Part shown: piece by piece, positions 18,573-27,758 of the stretch | How positions within the stretch are numbered: the stretch's first letter is position 1 | Layout: each line of letters begins with the position of its first letter | Source of the DNA: an uncultured SAR86 cluster bacterium | GTDB lineage: Bacteria; Pseudomonadota; Gammaproteobacteria; Magnimaribacterales; AG-339-G14 | Assembly (NCBI GenBank): GCA_902595715.1 | Contig: CACJRI010000005.1 | Location: forward strand, 18,183 to 82,182 | DNA length: 64,000 nucleotides | Direction: 5' to 3' | Made by a program: the position numbers and the translations under genes | The notes under the pieces: generated by a model | The model's input: the letters and a program-made list of their open reading frames with translations, nothing else | Told to the model about the DNA's origin: nothing | Database searches by the model: none

Positions 18573-19935
18573 CATAAAAAAAATACATTTAATTGGAATA
18601 GGTGGTGCCGGAATGAGTGGTATTGCTGAAATACTAATCAATTTAGATTATGAAATTTCTGGTTCAGATTTAGTTGATACTCCAATAACGCAGAGACTTG
18701 AGTCTCTTGGAGCTGAGATTTTTTATGCCCATGATGGCGCAAATGTAGCAGAAAAGGATTTGGTTGTTATTTCATCGGCTATTTCACATGAAAATTTGGA
18801 AGTATTTGAAGCTGAAAAATTAAAAATTCCAGTTATCAAAAGAGCTGAAATGCTGGCAAATTTAATGATGCTTAAAGAAAGTGTTGCAATAGCTGGCAGT
18901 CATGGCAAAACCACAATAACTTGTATTCTTGCTCATATTTTTAGCAGTAATGAGCTTGATCCTACATACATCATTGGTGGGAAGGTAGAATCTTTTGCAT
19001 CAAATGCAAAGCTTGGCAAAGGCAAACATATTTTTACCGAAGCTGATGAAAGTGATGGCTCATTTTTGTTATTAAGACCCCATAAAGCAGTAATTGCGAA
19101 TATAGATAACGATCATTTGGAGGCTTATGACGACAGTCTTGAAAAATTGAAAAATTCCTTTAAAGACTTTTGTCTGAAAACTCCCTTTCAGGGTCGAATA
19201 TTTGCCAATGGTGATTCTCCTGAAGTAGTAGAAGTCATTGAAAACCTTCCTCGTAACGTATCTTTATTTGGTTTTTCTGCAAACAATGATTTTCAAATAT
19301 TAAATTTCATGCAAGACAAAGATGGTTCTAGTTTTGTTTTATTTGATAAAGAAAAAAACAATAGAATGAGCTTTAAAACAAATATGCTGGGAAAGCATAA
19401 TATTTTAAACGCAACAGCAGCTATCACTGTAGCTCTCGATGAAGGAATATCTTACGAAGGAATAAAGCAGGCTTTAGAAAAGTTCATTGTCATTGAAAGA
19501 AGGTTTCAACTTATATCAGAAAAAGTCTTTGAAAAAGACATAATTCTTATCGATGATTATGGACATCATCCAGAAGAGCTAAGCGTTTCAATAAATACAG
19601 TCAAAGAAGTTTGGCCCAACAGAAAACTATTGTTAGTTTTTCAGCCCCACAGGTATTCACGTACAAAAGCTTTGTTTGATGATTTTGTAAGGCTTTTGTC
19701 TTCTTGCGAAAACTTGATACTTTTGGAGATCTATCCAGCAAGTGAAAAACCGATTCCAAACTATGAAAGTGATGACCTTATTAGAGAGATACATAAGTTA
19801 AATCCATCGGCAAAATTGGTAAGAGGCATAGAGGAGGCATATGATGCAATGAAAGAAATTGCTGAGGATAATTTCATTTTTCTAACGCAAGGGGCTGGAA
19901 ATACTTCGTTGCTAGCAAAAAAATTTAAAAATTAA
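18565..19935 (+). CDS. murC: UDP-N-acetylmuramate:L-alanine ligase MurC
   Basis: The 456-residue Mur ligase commits UDP-MurNAc to peptide addition. The N-terminal Rossmann motif HLIGIGGAGMSGIA, the ATP loop GSHGKTT at residues 111-117, the EADESDGSF segment and the C-terminal DDYGHHPEE and FQPHRYSRT motifs are all intact. It overlaps murG by eight bases and shares one base with ddl (TAATG). Confidence 0.97.
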   Translation: MNDIKKIHLIGIGGAGMSGIAEILINLDYEISGSDLVDTPITQRLESLGAEIFYAHDGANVAEKDLVVISSAISHENLEVFEAEKLKIPVIKRAEMLANLMMLKESVAIAGSHGKTTITCILAHIFSSNELDPTYIIGGKVESFASNAKLGKGKHIFTEADESDGSFLLLRPHKAVIANIDNDHLEAYDDSLEKLKNSFKDFCLKTPFQGRIFANGDSPEVVEVIENLPRNVSLFGFSANNDFQILNFMQDKDGSSFVLFDKEKNNRMSFKTNMLGKHNILNATAAITVALDEGISYEGIKQALEKFIVIERRFQLISEKVFEKDIILIDDYGHHPEELSVSINTVKEVWPNRKLLLVFQPHRYSRTKALFDDFVRLLSSCENLILLEIYPASEKPIPNYESDDLIREIHKLNPSAKLVRGIEEAYDAMKEIAEDNFIFLTQGAGNTSLLAKKFKN

Positions 19936-20852
19936 TGAATATAGAAAATTTAAGTATTGGTATTGTCTGTGGAGGTTTTTCAAATGAAAGAGAAATTTCT
20001 TTGAAAGGAGCTCAGTCAATTCATCAAACCTTGATTGCGAAAAACATAAATTCCAGACTCATTGATATCAGAGATAAAAACGAAATGCATGACAAAAAAA
20101 TGTATGACGGTATTGATTTTGCTCTTGTAATGATTCATGGAAAAGGCGGAGAAGACGGAGAAGTGCAAGAGTTTTTATCTTCATTGAATATTAAGTTTTC
20201 AGGAAGTGACATTTTAGGTCTGAAAAATTCTTATGATAAAGTTATGACAAAACAAATTTGGCGTGAAAACAAAATAAATACCCCTCAATATGTGTCTGAC
20301 ATTTTTGACTGGTTTGATCTTCCTGACTTTTTAAAAAAAGCTCCAAAGCTGGTTATAAAACCTAGCAAGGAAGGTTCAAGTCTTGGAGTATCTATTATAA
20401 AAAATAATTTTGAAAATTTTTCAAAGGCCATTCAACATGTAAATAAGTATGAAGGCATCCCAATCATTGAAGAATTTATTCCTGGAAGAGAACTTACTAT
20501 TTCAGTTTTAGGAGATTTAATCTGTGATCCAATAGAAATTGAAGCTCAAGAAGAGTTTTATAATTTTGAGGCAAAATACAATAGAACTGATACATCTTAT
20601 AGCTTTCCTGTTTTTGCAGAAGACAAACTAGCTAAGCTTAAAAAGCTTTCAAAGAAAGCTTTTGACCTTTTAGGATGTGATAAATGGGGGAGAGTAGATT
20701 TAATTGAATATGAAGATAAATTTTACTTCATTGAGGTGAATACCGTTCCAGGAATGACAGAGACCAGTTTAGTACCTAAGTCAGCAGAAAAAGAAGGTTT
20801 AAATTTTTTTGAACTCATAAAAAAAATAATAATAGATTCTATTGATAATTGA
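19935..20852 (+). CDS. ddl: D-alanine:D-alanine ligase
   Basis: The 305-residue ATP-grasp enzyme joins two D-alanines for MurF; its substrate is made by the alanine racemase at 23879. The GGFSNEREISLKG start, KPSKEGSSLGVS, the EEFIPGRELT segment and the C-terminal EVNTVPGMTETSLVP motif are typical. It ends the cell-wall block; in canonical clusters ftsQAZ would follow, but here they are upstream. The gap to rpsF is 72 bases, so a new transcript probably starts there. Confidence 0.96.
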   Translation: MNIENLSIGIVCGGFSNEREISLKGAQSIHQTLIAKNINSRLIDIRDKNEMHDKKMYDGIDFALVMIHGKGGEDGEVQEFLSSLNIKFSGSDILGLKNSYDKVMTKQIWRENKINTPQYVSDIFDWFDLPDFLKKAPKLVIKPSKEGSSLGVSIIKNNFENFSKAIQHVNKYEGIPIIEEFIPGRELTISVLGDLICDPIEIEAQEEFYNFEAKYNRTDTSYSFPVFAEDKLAKLKKLSKKAFDLLGCDKWGRVDLIEYEDKFYFIEVNTVPGMTETSLVPKSAEKEGLNFFELIKKIIIDSIDN

Positions 20853-20913
20853 GTTCTTTTGACTTAGACTTCGCGTGTTTTCTTGAGTCTTACTATAAAA
20901 GATTCATACCCAT

Positions 20914-20920
20914 AAGGAGG
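20914..20920 (+). promoter_or_regulatory. Strong ribosome-binding site for rpsF
   Basis: AAGGAGG lies four bases before the TTG at 20925 and fixes that TTG as the start. The upstream gap (20853-20913) has a TATAAA at 20894-20899 and a TTGACT at 20859-20864, but they are not at promoter spacing from each other, so the promoter is uncertain. Confidence 0.75.
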
Positions 20921-20924
20921 CAAA

Positions 20925-21722
20925 TTGAATCATTACGAAATAATTTATATTTTTAACCCTGACGAAAAAGAGTTGGGTAAATCTCTATTCGATAAAATAT
21001 TAGAGACAACCAAATCCATAAAAGGTCAGATACATAGATCTGAAGAAATTGGCTCAAGAAGATTGGCATACCCAATAAAAGATTACTATCGAGGCGAGTA
21101 CTTTTTGATCAACTTGGAATGTAATTCCTCTGAGCTAGCATCAATAACCGACCTTTTTAAATTCAATGAAAATATTTTAAGAACATCTGTTTTAAAGAAA
21201 AAACAAGCTGAAACTGGTAAATCGGCTCTTATGGAGCAAACCAAAGATTCTTTGTATGAAAAAGATTCAAAAGATGAAGGCCTTGTTAAAAAGGTTTCAA
21301 ATGAAGCAAAAGAAGTTTTATCAAAAGCAGAAGAAGTAGTTGAGGACGCCATTGAAGAAGTCAAAGAAGCTGCTGAAAAAGTAGAAGAAGTAGTCGAAGA
21401 TGTGGTTGAAGAAGTGGTTGAAAAAGCTGAAGAGATTGTTGAAGCTGCTGAAGAAGTAGTTGAGGACGCCATTGAAGAAGTCAAAGAAGCTGCTGAAAAA
21501 GTAGAAGAAGAAGTCGAAGATGTGGTTGAAGAAGTGGTTGAAAAAGCTGAAGAGATTGTTGAAGCTGCTGAAGAAGTAGTTGAGGACGCCATTGAAGAAG
21601 TCAAAGAAGCTGCTGAAAAAGTAGAAGAAGTAGTCGAAGAAGTAGTCGAAGAGGCCAAGGAAAAAGCAAAGGGAGTTTTTGCAAAAGTTAAGAACGTTTT
21701 TAAGGCAGATAAGAAAAAGTAA
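20925..21722 (+). CDS. rpsF: Ribosomal protein S6 with a long repetitive acidic C-terminal extension
   Basis: Residues 1 to about 110 are an ordinary S6 domain (HYEIIYIFNPDEK start, GSRRLAYPI and EYFLINLE strands) that binds S18 on the small subunit. About 150 further residues consist of Glu, Val, Ala, Lys and Ile, in 40-residue repeats with a mixed 11- and 7-residue hydrophobic spacing that predicts one long amphipathic helix or coiled coil, and end in a basic KNVFKADKKK. E. coli S6 has only about 130 residues, to which RimK adds glutamates. The frame is continuous with rpsR and rplI following, so the extension belongs to the gene. The function of the tail is unknown. Confidence 0.93.
   Translation: MNHYEIIYIFNPDEKELGKSLFDKILETTKSIKGQIHRSEEIGSRRLAYPIKDYYRGEYFLINLECNSSELASITDLFKFNENILRTSVLKKKQAETGKSALMEQTKDSLYEKDSKDEGLVKKVSNEAKEVLSKAEEVVEDAIEEVKEAAEKVEEVVEDVVEEVVEKAEEIVEAAEEVVEDAIEEVKEAAEKVEEEVEDVVEEVVEKAEEIVEAAEEVVEDAIEEVKEAAEKVEEVVEEVVEEAKEKAKGVFAKVKNVFKADKKK
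21330..21642 (+). repeat. 120-bp tandem repeat inside rpsF (about 2.6 copies)
   Basis: Copies run 21330-21449, 21450-21569 and a partial third from 21570 to about 21642. The first two differ by a single base (a GTA/GAA codon change) over nearly the whole unit apart from the first few bases, which points to recent duplication. Each unit encodes 40 residues. Long reverse-strand open frames here are only a by-product of the codon pattern. Confidence 0.92.
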
Positions 21723-21728
21723 AAAAAT

Positions 21729-21992
21729 ATGAGAAGACAAAAAGATAACAAAAGAAGAAATCAGAATCAGGATAACTTTCTAAAGCCTAAAAGAGCTTGT
21801 CAATTCACCGCAGCAGGCGTTGATGAAATTGACTATAAAGATGTTGAGCTTTTAAAAAAATTCATAACAGAAACAGGAAAGATTATTCCAGCACGTATGA
21901 CCGGTACTAGTGCAAAGTATCAACGTCAACTTACCAGAGCCATCAAGAGAGCAAGGCTTTTGGCATTATTACCTTTTACAGATAGTCATTAG
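21729..21992 (+). CDS. rpsR: Ribosomal protein S18
   Basis: The 87-residue basic protein pairs with S6 on the 30S platform. The [15 protein letters not shown] region, the [28 protein letters not shown] core and the [13 protein letters not shown] tail are canonical. It lies seven bases after rpsF and four bases before rplI in the standard rpsF-rpsR-rplI order. Confidence 0.97.
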   Translation: MRRQKDNKRRNQNQDNFLKPKRACQFTAAGVDEIDYKDVELLKKFITETGKIIPARMTGTSAKYQRQLTRAIKRARLLALLPFTDSH

Positions 21993-21996
21993 AAAC

Positions 21997-22449
21997 ATGA
22001 AGTTAATTCTACAAGAAAGCATAACTGGATTAGGAAACCCAGGAGACTTGGTTCAAGTTAAATCTGGTTACGGTAGAAATTATCTTTTACCAACAGGTAA
22101 AGCTATTGTTGCTAATGAAGAAAATATGAAGGTTTACGAAGCCAAACAAGAAGAATTGAAACTTCAAGAAGAAAAAAGGCTAGAAAGAGCAAAAGAAATT
22201 TTCGATAAAATAAATGAATTTTCTGTTTCCCAAAATGTTGCAATTTCTGAGGAAGGCACAATGTATGGCTCAGTCGGTACAAAAGAAATTTCAGAACTTT
22301 TAGAGGCAAATGATTTTCAAATTGAAAGAAGCGCAGTCAGACTCCCTGAGGGTTCGCTCAAAGAAATTGGAAATTATGTAATTGATATTGAATTGCACCC
22401 TGAAGTCATCGCTAAAGTTAATCTCGAACTTAAACCCGAAGAATCTTAA
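21997..22449 (+). CDS. rplI: Ribosomal protein L9
   Basis: The 150-residue protein binds 23S rRNA through its N-terminal domain (MKLILQESITGLGNPGD, then VKSGYGRNYLLPTGKA) and extends a long helix to a C-terminal domain (GSVGTKEISELL). The ATG at 21997 gives the standard N-terminus; an upstream ATG at 21910 lies inside rpsR and is rejected. The length equals that of the E. coli protein to within a residue. Confidence 0.97.
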   Translation: MKLILQESITGLGNPGDLVQVKSGYGRNYLLPTGKAIVANEENMKVYEAKQEELKLQEEKRLERAKEIFDKINEFSVSQNVAISEEGTMYGSVGTKEISELLEANDFQIERSAVRLPEGSLKEIGNYVIDIELHPEVIAKVNLELKPEES

Positions 22450-22497
22450 AATCTAATTGTCTTCATTCTTTAGTAGTGGGAGAATATCAGCCCTGCT

Positions 22498-23877
22498 ATG
22501 AGAAAAGAAAACGACTTACCATCATCTATTGAAGCTGAAAAAGCTGTTCTTGGAAGCATAATATTAGAACCAACGCTCTGGGACTCATTATCCGTAGAAG
22601 TTGATGAAAGTGACTTTATTGCCAATGAACATAAGTTAATTTTTCGGGGTATCAAAAAACTCATTGATCTTGGATCAGAGATTGACACAGTTACTTTAAT
22701 TGAATCTCTTTCAAACGATAGCGATCTTTCATCTCTTTCTAATTTTGATCGAGTGAGTTATGTAAAAAATTTGGTATCTGAAACACCGGGTACAGCTAAC
22801 TTTATTAATTACACAAACATCATCAAACAATCTTCTTCGCTCAGAAAATTAATATCGACTGCGGCTGATATCTCTTCTTTGGCCAAGGAAGCAGATACTT
22901 TTGAAAGCGAAAGTGCTTTAAGTGAGGCTGAAGATAAATTAATAAAACTCAGAGATTCAATTCAAAGAAGCTCCGGACCAATCCTAGCTAAAGATTTAAT
23001 AAAACCGGTTTACGATAAGATAGACGAGACCATTAGATCTGATGGAGATTTGGTAGGAATAAGCACGGGCTTTAGAGATTTGGATAAGATCACGATGGGC
23101 TTACAACAAGGAGATTTATTCGTTATTGCAGGACGACCTAGCATGGGAAAAACTGCATTTGCACTTAGTATCGCAGGCCAATTAGTGAACGATGGCATAC
23201 CATCTGTTCTCTTTAGTTTGGAAATGTCAGCAAGGTCCATTATGTATAGAATGATATCTCTGCTTGGAAAAATAGAATTAAAAAAATTATTCGAAGCAAA
23301 AAATCTCTCTGAAAATGATTTTAATGAGATAGAGAATACTCTTTCTTTACTAAGCAGATCTAAATTTTTTATTGATGACACATCTTCGCTATCTCCTTCA
23401 GAAATTCTTTCTCGATCAAGAAAGCTCAAAAGGGAAAACCCAGATTTAGGTCTGATCATCATCGATTATATGCAACTAATGCGAGCTGATACTAAAAATG
23501 ATAACCGTGTTTCAGAAATGAGTGAGATTTCAAGATCTCTTAAAGCTCTGGCTAAAGAAATTGATGTCCCGGTAATTGCTTTATCACAATTAAATAGAGC
23601 GCCTGAAACTAGGACAGGAAAAAGACCTGTTCTTGCAGATTTAAAAGATTCTGGAGCGATTGAGCAAGATGCAGATATTGTAACTTTTGTTTTTCGTGCA
23701 GAAAAATACGAACAAGATCTTGAAAATAAAGGGCTTGCAATAATTGATGTAGCTAAACACAGAAATGGCCCTACAGATACTGTGAAATTACATTTTTCTG
23801 ATAAATATACAAAATTTCAGGACCTTGCTCTAGATGATCCAGCCTTAAGAAATCCAGATTTTTCAGAAGAAGATTGA
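22498..23877 (+). CDS. dnaB: Replicative DNA helicase DnaB
   Basis: The 459-residue hexameric helicase unwinds the replication fork. It has the N-terminal primase-binding domain (EAEKAVLGSIIL, residues 12-23), the linker, and the RecA-like core with Walker A GRPSMGKTA at 212-220, FSLEMS, the Walker B IIIDYMQLM and the SQLNR sensor. A GGGAG at 22478-22482 precedes the ATG. No intein is present. It follows rplI in the gammaproteobacterial order. Confidence 0.97.
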   Translation: MRKENDLPSSIEAEKAVLGSIILEPTLWDSLSVEVDESDFIANEHKLIFRGIKKLIDLGSEIDTVTLIESLSNDSDLSSLSNFDRVSYVKNLVSETPGTANFINYTNIIKQSSSLRKLISTAADISSLAKEADTFESESALSEAEDKLIKLRDSIQRSSGPILAKDLIKPVYDKIDETIRSDGDLVGISTGFRDLDKITMGLQQGDLFVIAGRPSMGKTAFALSIAGQLVNDGIPSVLFSLEMSARSIMYRMISLLGKIELKKLFEAKNLSENDFNEIENTLSLLSRSKFFIDDTSSLSPSEILSRSRKLKRENPDLGLIIIDYMQLMRADTKNDNRVSEMSEISRSLKALAKEIDVPVIALSQLNRAPETRTGKRPVLADLKDSGAIEQDADIVTFVFRAEKYEQDLENKGLAIIDVAKHRNGPTDTVKLHFSDKYTKFQDLALDDPALRNPDFSEED

Positions 23878-23878
23878 A

Positions 23879-24946
23879 TTGAATCGTCCGACTTTTGTAG
23901 AAATCGATCTGAAGGCTTTGGATTTTAATCTTAAAAGTCTTAAGAGTTCTGTACACTCTGCAAAATTTTTTCCGGTTGTTAAAGCTGATGCATATGGACA
24001 CGGCATAGATAAAATTACGGAACACATCCAAAACAAAGTTGATGGATTTTGTGTTGCAACGTCTGAAGAGGCCATAAATCTTCGTTCAAAATCAAAAAAA
24101 CCTATTTTAGATTTGGAAGGGCCTTACGATTTAGCCGATATGAAGGCTCTTCTCAAAAACAATATAGAGTTTGTTATCCACTCCAGCAGGCAGCTTAATT
24201 TTTTAAAACAAATTAAGAAATTCAAAGAAAGTCATCCGATATGGCTTAAATTTGACTCAGGAATGAATAGACTCGGCTTTTCAATAGAAGATTCTTCAAT
24301 AATTTTTGAGGAAGTTTCTAAAAAAACTAACCAAATAGTTTTGATGAGTCATTTTTATTCATTTAAAGGTAATGCAAAACAACTAAAGAAATTTAAGGAT
24401 CTTGAGAAAAGATGCTCATCTGATGAAATATCTGTAAAGAAAAGCCTATGCAATTCTGGCGGCATGATTAATTATCCTGCTTCGCAGAAAGATATTGTAA
24501 GACCTGGAATAAGCATGTTTGGCAGTAGATCAAACTTAAAAGATAAAAACATTAAGCTTGAATCTGTAATGACATTGAAATCAAAGTTCATATCTTTAAA
24601 AGTAATTAAAAAAGGAGAAAAGGTTGGTTACGAAGGGACTTGGCAGGCTAAAAAGCGAACTAAAATAGGTATTTTGCCAGTAGGGTATGGTGATGGGTAT
24701 CCAATAAACTTGAGCAATTGTGGGAAAGTATTGATTAAAGGAAAATTAGCGCCAGTAATTGGTAAAGTCTCAATGGACATGGTTGCAATTGATTTATCCA
24801 GTATAAGTAAAATTAGTTATAAGGATGAAGTTATTTTATGGGGTAAAGGCCATGAAGTAGACACAGTGGCTAAATATGCTAATAATAGTTCTTACACATT
24901 AATGACTGGAATAACAAATCGCGTAAAAAAGGTATACAAGTTATGA
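23879..24946 (+). CDS. alr: Alanine racemase
   Basis: The 355-residue PLP enzyme interconverts L- and D-alanine and so feeds Ddl and MurF. The PLP lysine is K35 in VVKADAYGHG, and the catalytic Tyr lies in the PVGYGDGY segment. The start is a TTG one base after the dnaB stop; no ATG upstream of the PLP motif is available. The dnaB-alr pairing is common in this class. The stop overlaps the next gene by four bases (ATGA). Confidence 0.95.
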   Translation: MNRPTFVEIDLKALDFNLKSLKSSVHSAKFFPVVKADAYGHGIDKITEHIQNKVDGFCVATSEEAINLRSKSKKPILDLEGPYDLADMKALLKNNIEFVIHSSRQLNFLKQIKKFKESHPIWLKFDSGMNRLGFSIEDSSIIFEEVSKKTNQIVLMSHFYSFKGNAKQLKKFKDLEKRCSSDEISVKKSLCNSGGMINYPASQKDIVRPGISMFGSRSNLKDKNIKLESVMTLKSKFISLKVIKKGEKVGYEGTWQAKKRTKIGILPVGYGDGYPINLSNCGKVLIKGKLAPVIGKVSMDMVAIDLSSISKISYKDEVILWGKGHEVDTVAKYANNSSYTLMTGITNRVKKVYKL

Positions 24947-26055
24947 AAATTAAAGTTTTAAAAGAAACCCCAAGAAACATAAAGGAGTTTCCTGTTGAAA
25001 ACGAATACAACCTTTCAAAGGAAGAAGTTACTGATATAGCTGAGATTTTTAGTACTCCTTTAACAGGTTCTTACAATTGGGACTATACGGTTCAAGATAA
25101 TAGAATCAAAAGACTTTACGAACTTGGAAAAGATCTTAATTGGAATGCAGAAAAAGACATCGATTGGGACAGACCTTTACCTGAAAGAGGAGATACACCT
25201 CCTCCTATATTTTGGGACGATTACGAACCTTATCAAAAGCTCTCCACAGAAGATAAATTCACTTTTATGAGTCATAGGGGAGCTTGGTCTTTAAGCCAAT
25301 TTTTGCATGGTGAACAAGGAGCTTTGCTAGTAGCATCGCAACTCGTGTCGTGTGCTCCAACTTTCAATGCAAAGCTTTATGCTGCATCTCAAACCTTTGA
25401 TGAAGCAAGACATGTCGAAGCATTTAATAAATATATCCAATCTAGAGTTGGAATTATGTATCCCGTAGGAACAGGTCTTAAGTCATTACTTGATAAAATT
25501 TTGACTGACCCAAGATGGGACCTCAAATTCATTGGGATGCAAATAATCATAGAAGGACTTGCTCTTGCTGCTTTTAATCTTGCGAGACAAGGTACTTTTG
25601 ATCCTGTTTTTAAAGATATGCTTTATCTAATCATTAGAGACGAGGCAAGACACGTGACTTTTGGAGTAAATTATTTAGAGGAGTTTGTAAAAACCCTTTC
25701 CGACGAAGAAAGAGAGGAAAGAGCTCAATTTGCTTATGAGGCTTGTGTTGTGATGAGAGGTAGATTGATGTCTTCAGAAGTATATGAACATTTTGGATGG
25801 GATGTAGAAGATGCCATTGCTTTTCAAAGTAAGTCTGATGTTACAAACAACTTCCAACACTTATTGTTTACAAGAGTCGTACCTAACTTAGCAAGAATTG
25901 GCTTATTAACTGACAAAGTCAAACCTTTGTATGACGAACTAGGTGTGTTGGATTATCAGGACTGGCCAACGGATGGAGAAATTGATTGGGCATCTCTTTC
26001 AAGGCCGCTGGATAAATCGGAAGAAGTAGAAGAAGGTCAGTTTATATCCATCTAA
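24943..26055 (+). CDS. Diiron carboxylate (ferritin-like) protein of unknown function
   Basis: The 370-residue protein has the ligand set of a ferritin-like diiron oxidase: E124, E154-x-x-H157, E204 and E234-x-x-H237, with a DEARH pentapeptide twice. This four-helix pattern (E, ExxH, E, ExxH) is shared by ribonucleotide reductase R2, R2-like oxidases and bacterial multicomponent monooxygenases. It is not the R2 itself, because the radical-transfer context is absent and the length is unusual. The substrate is unknown. ATGA overlap with alr suggests co-translation, but a functional tie to D-alanine is not evident. A weak terminator follows. Confidence 0.8.
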   Translation: MKIKVLKETPRNIKEFPVENEYNLSKEEVTDIAEIFSTPLTGSYNWDYTVQDNRIKRLYELGKDLNWNAEKDIDWDRPLPERGDTPPPIFWDDYEPYQKLSTEDKFTFMSHRGAWSLSQFLHGEQGALLVASQLVSCAPTFNAKLYAASQTFDEARHVEAFNKYIQSRVGIMYPVGTGLKSLLDKILTDPRWDLKFIGMQIIIEGLALAAFNLARQGTFDPVFKDMLYLIIRDEARHVTFGVNYLEEFVKTLSDEEREERAQFAYEACVVMRGRLMSSEVYEHFGWDVEDAIAFQSKSDVTNNFQHLLFTRVVPNLARIGLLTDKVKPLYDELGVLDYQDWPTDGEIDWASLSRPLDKSEEVEEGQFISI

Positions 26056-26077
26056 TTTATCTCTGATAAAGTTTTTT
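26056..26077 (+). terminator. Weak intrinsic terminator after the diiron gene
   Basis: TTTATC (26056-26061) pairs with GATAAA (26065-26070) around a TCT loop and is followed by G and six T. The stem is short and AT-rich, so efficiency is doubtful. Confidence 0.45.
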
Positions 26078-26108
26078 AAATAGCTTAAGACTATTCTGAT
26101 ATACTTAT

Positions 26109-26136
26109 AAACCATCTTGTATGAAAAAGATGGTTT
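26109..26136 (+). promoter_or_regulatory. Perfect inverted repeat enclosing the pyrG start codon
   Basis: AAACCATCTT (26109-26118) and AAGATGGTTT (26127-26136) form a 10-bp stem with an eight-base loop that contains the ATG at 26121. A TATACT at 26100-26105 is a possible -10, which would start the mRNA in the left arm. The hairpin could hide or present the start codon; a role is inferred only. Confidence 0.5.
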
Positions 26137-27755
26137 CAAAAAATCCTAAATTCTTATTTGTAACTGGTGGAGTCGTCTCCTCTATCGGTAAAGGTATTCT
26201 TTCAGCTTCACTAGGCTCTCTTCTAGAGAGTAGAGGGTTAAAAGTTACAGTTATGAAGCTTGATCCATACATAAACCTTGATCCTGGCACAATGAGTCCT
26301 TTTCAACATGGCGAGGTTTTTGTTACAGAAGATGGTTCTGAAACCGATCTCGATCTTGGACATTATGAAAGATATTTGAACTCAAAAATGTCGCATAAAA
26401 ATAATTTTACTGCAGGTCAAGTTTATGAAGATGTTCTTAAAAGAGAAAGAAAGGGAGAATTTTTAGGTTCAACCGTGCAAGTAATTCCTCATATCACAGA
26501 TGAGATTAAAAAAAGAATTGCATATGGCGCAGGCAATAATGACATCGCAATTATAGAAATTGGCGGAACCGTTGGCGATATTGAGTCCCAACCTTTTTTA
26601 GAAGCAATTAGGCAAATGAAACTTGAGTTGGGATCTGAAAGGACACTATTTACACACTTAACTTTCGTTCCTTATTTAGCATCATCAGGAGAAACTAAAA
26701 CAAAACCAACTCAACATTCCGTCAAAAGTTTGTTATCTCATGGTCTGCAAGCAGATATTTTAATTTGTCGATCTGAACAAAATCTTTCAAAAGCAGATTG
26801 TAGAAAAATTGCTTTGTTTACCAACGTAAATGAAGATTGTGTTTTTACATTACCTGATGTCCCATCAATATATGCAATCCCTGTAATGATGAATAAACAA
26901 GGCTTAGACCAGCAAATAGTAGAAAAACTAAAATTAAAGTGTTCTAAGCCAAAACTTAATGATTGGAAAAGGGTTACTAAACTTGAATCAGAGCAAAAAG
27001 GAGAGACTAAAATCGCAATGGTAGGTAAATATACTGAATTGGTAGATTCATATAAATCAGTAAATGAAGCTTTAATTCATGCGGGCATCCACAATAAGAC
27101 AAACGTAAAAATTGAGCACATAGATTCTGAAAGATTCAATAAGGGAGTAGAAAATTTAGAAGCTGATGGTATTTTAATTCCAGGAGGATTTGGAAATAGA
27201 GGTGTCAAAGGAATGCTTAACGTAGCAAAGTTTGCTAGAGAAAATAACATCCCTTATTTTGGGATATGCTTAGGGATGCAAGTTGCGGTCATAGAATTTG
27301 CAAGAAATGTATTGAAATTGGATGCTGACAGTACTGAGTTTAAGAAGAACACTCGGCATCCAGTAATAGGATTGATTACAGAATGGCTTGATGAAGATGG
27401 ACTTATTCAGTATCGGACGGAAGACTCTGACAAGGGGGGTACTATGCGCCTAGGAAGTCAAGTATGCCATTTAAAGAAAAATAGCAAGATGGCAAAGCTT
27501 TACAAAAAACTCAAAATTTTCGAACGCCACAGACATAGATATGAATTTAATGGCAATTATGAGGCGGCATTTAATAAAAATGGTATGACTATAGTTGGAA
27601 AATCTGAAAACGATACCTTGGTAGAAGCAATTGAAATTAAGAACCACAAATGGTTCATTGGTTGTCAGTTTCATCCTGAATTCACATCCGACCCAATAAA
27701 TGCACATCCGCTTTTCAAAGGATTTATTAAAGCTGCTAAGTTAAACTCTAAGTAA
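26121..27755 (+). CDS. pyrG: CTP synthase
   Basis: The 544-residue enzyme aminates UTP to CTP. The synthetase domain starts with [16 protein letters not shown] and carries the [13 protein letters not shown] segment; the glutamine amidotransferase domain has GGFGNRG, the nucleophile in GICLGMQ, and the C-terminal QFHPEFTS triad part. Length matches E. coli (545). The ATG at 26121 or the one at 26130 could start translation; the first is preferred. It opens the pyrG-kdsA-eno-ftsB block conserved in Gammaproteobacteria. Confidence 0.97.
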   Translation: MKKMVSKNPKFLFVTGGVVSSIGKGILSASLGSLLESRGLKVTVMKLDPYINLDPGTMSPFQHGEVFVTEDGSETDLDLGHYERYLNSKMSHKNNFTAGQVYEDVLKRERKGEFLGSTVQVIPHITDEIKKRIAYGAGNNDIAIIEIGGTVGDIESQPFLEAIRQMKLELGSERTLFTHLTFVPYLASSGETKTKPTQHSVKSLLSHGLQADILICRSEQNLSKADCRKIALFTNVNEDCVFTLPDVPSIYAIPVMMNKQGLDQQIVEKLKLKCSKPKLNDWKRVTKLESEQKGETKIAMVGKYTELVDSYKSVNEALIHAGIHNKTNVKIEHIDSERFNKGVENLEADGILIPGGFGNRGVKGMLNVAKFARENNIPYFGICLGMQVAVIEFARNVLKLDADSTEFKKNTRHPVIGLITEWLDEDGLIQYRTEDSDKGGTMRLGSQVCHLKKNSKMAKLYKKLKIFERHRHRYEFNGNYEAAFNKNGMTIVGKSENDTLVEAIEIKNHKWFIGCQFHPEFTSDPINAHPLFKGFIKAAKLNSK

Positions 27756-27758
27756 AAA

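Noticed and set aside
20853..20924. S6-S18 binding RNA motif in the rpsF leader
   Set aside because: The leader is short and the conserved CCG-containing bulged hairpin could not be found.
21086..21751. Long minus-strand open frames opposite rpsF (Ser/Thr-rich and Phe-rich products)
   Set aside because: They mirror the Glu/Val/Ala codon repeats of the S6 tail, have no ribosome site and resemble no protein.
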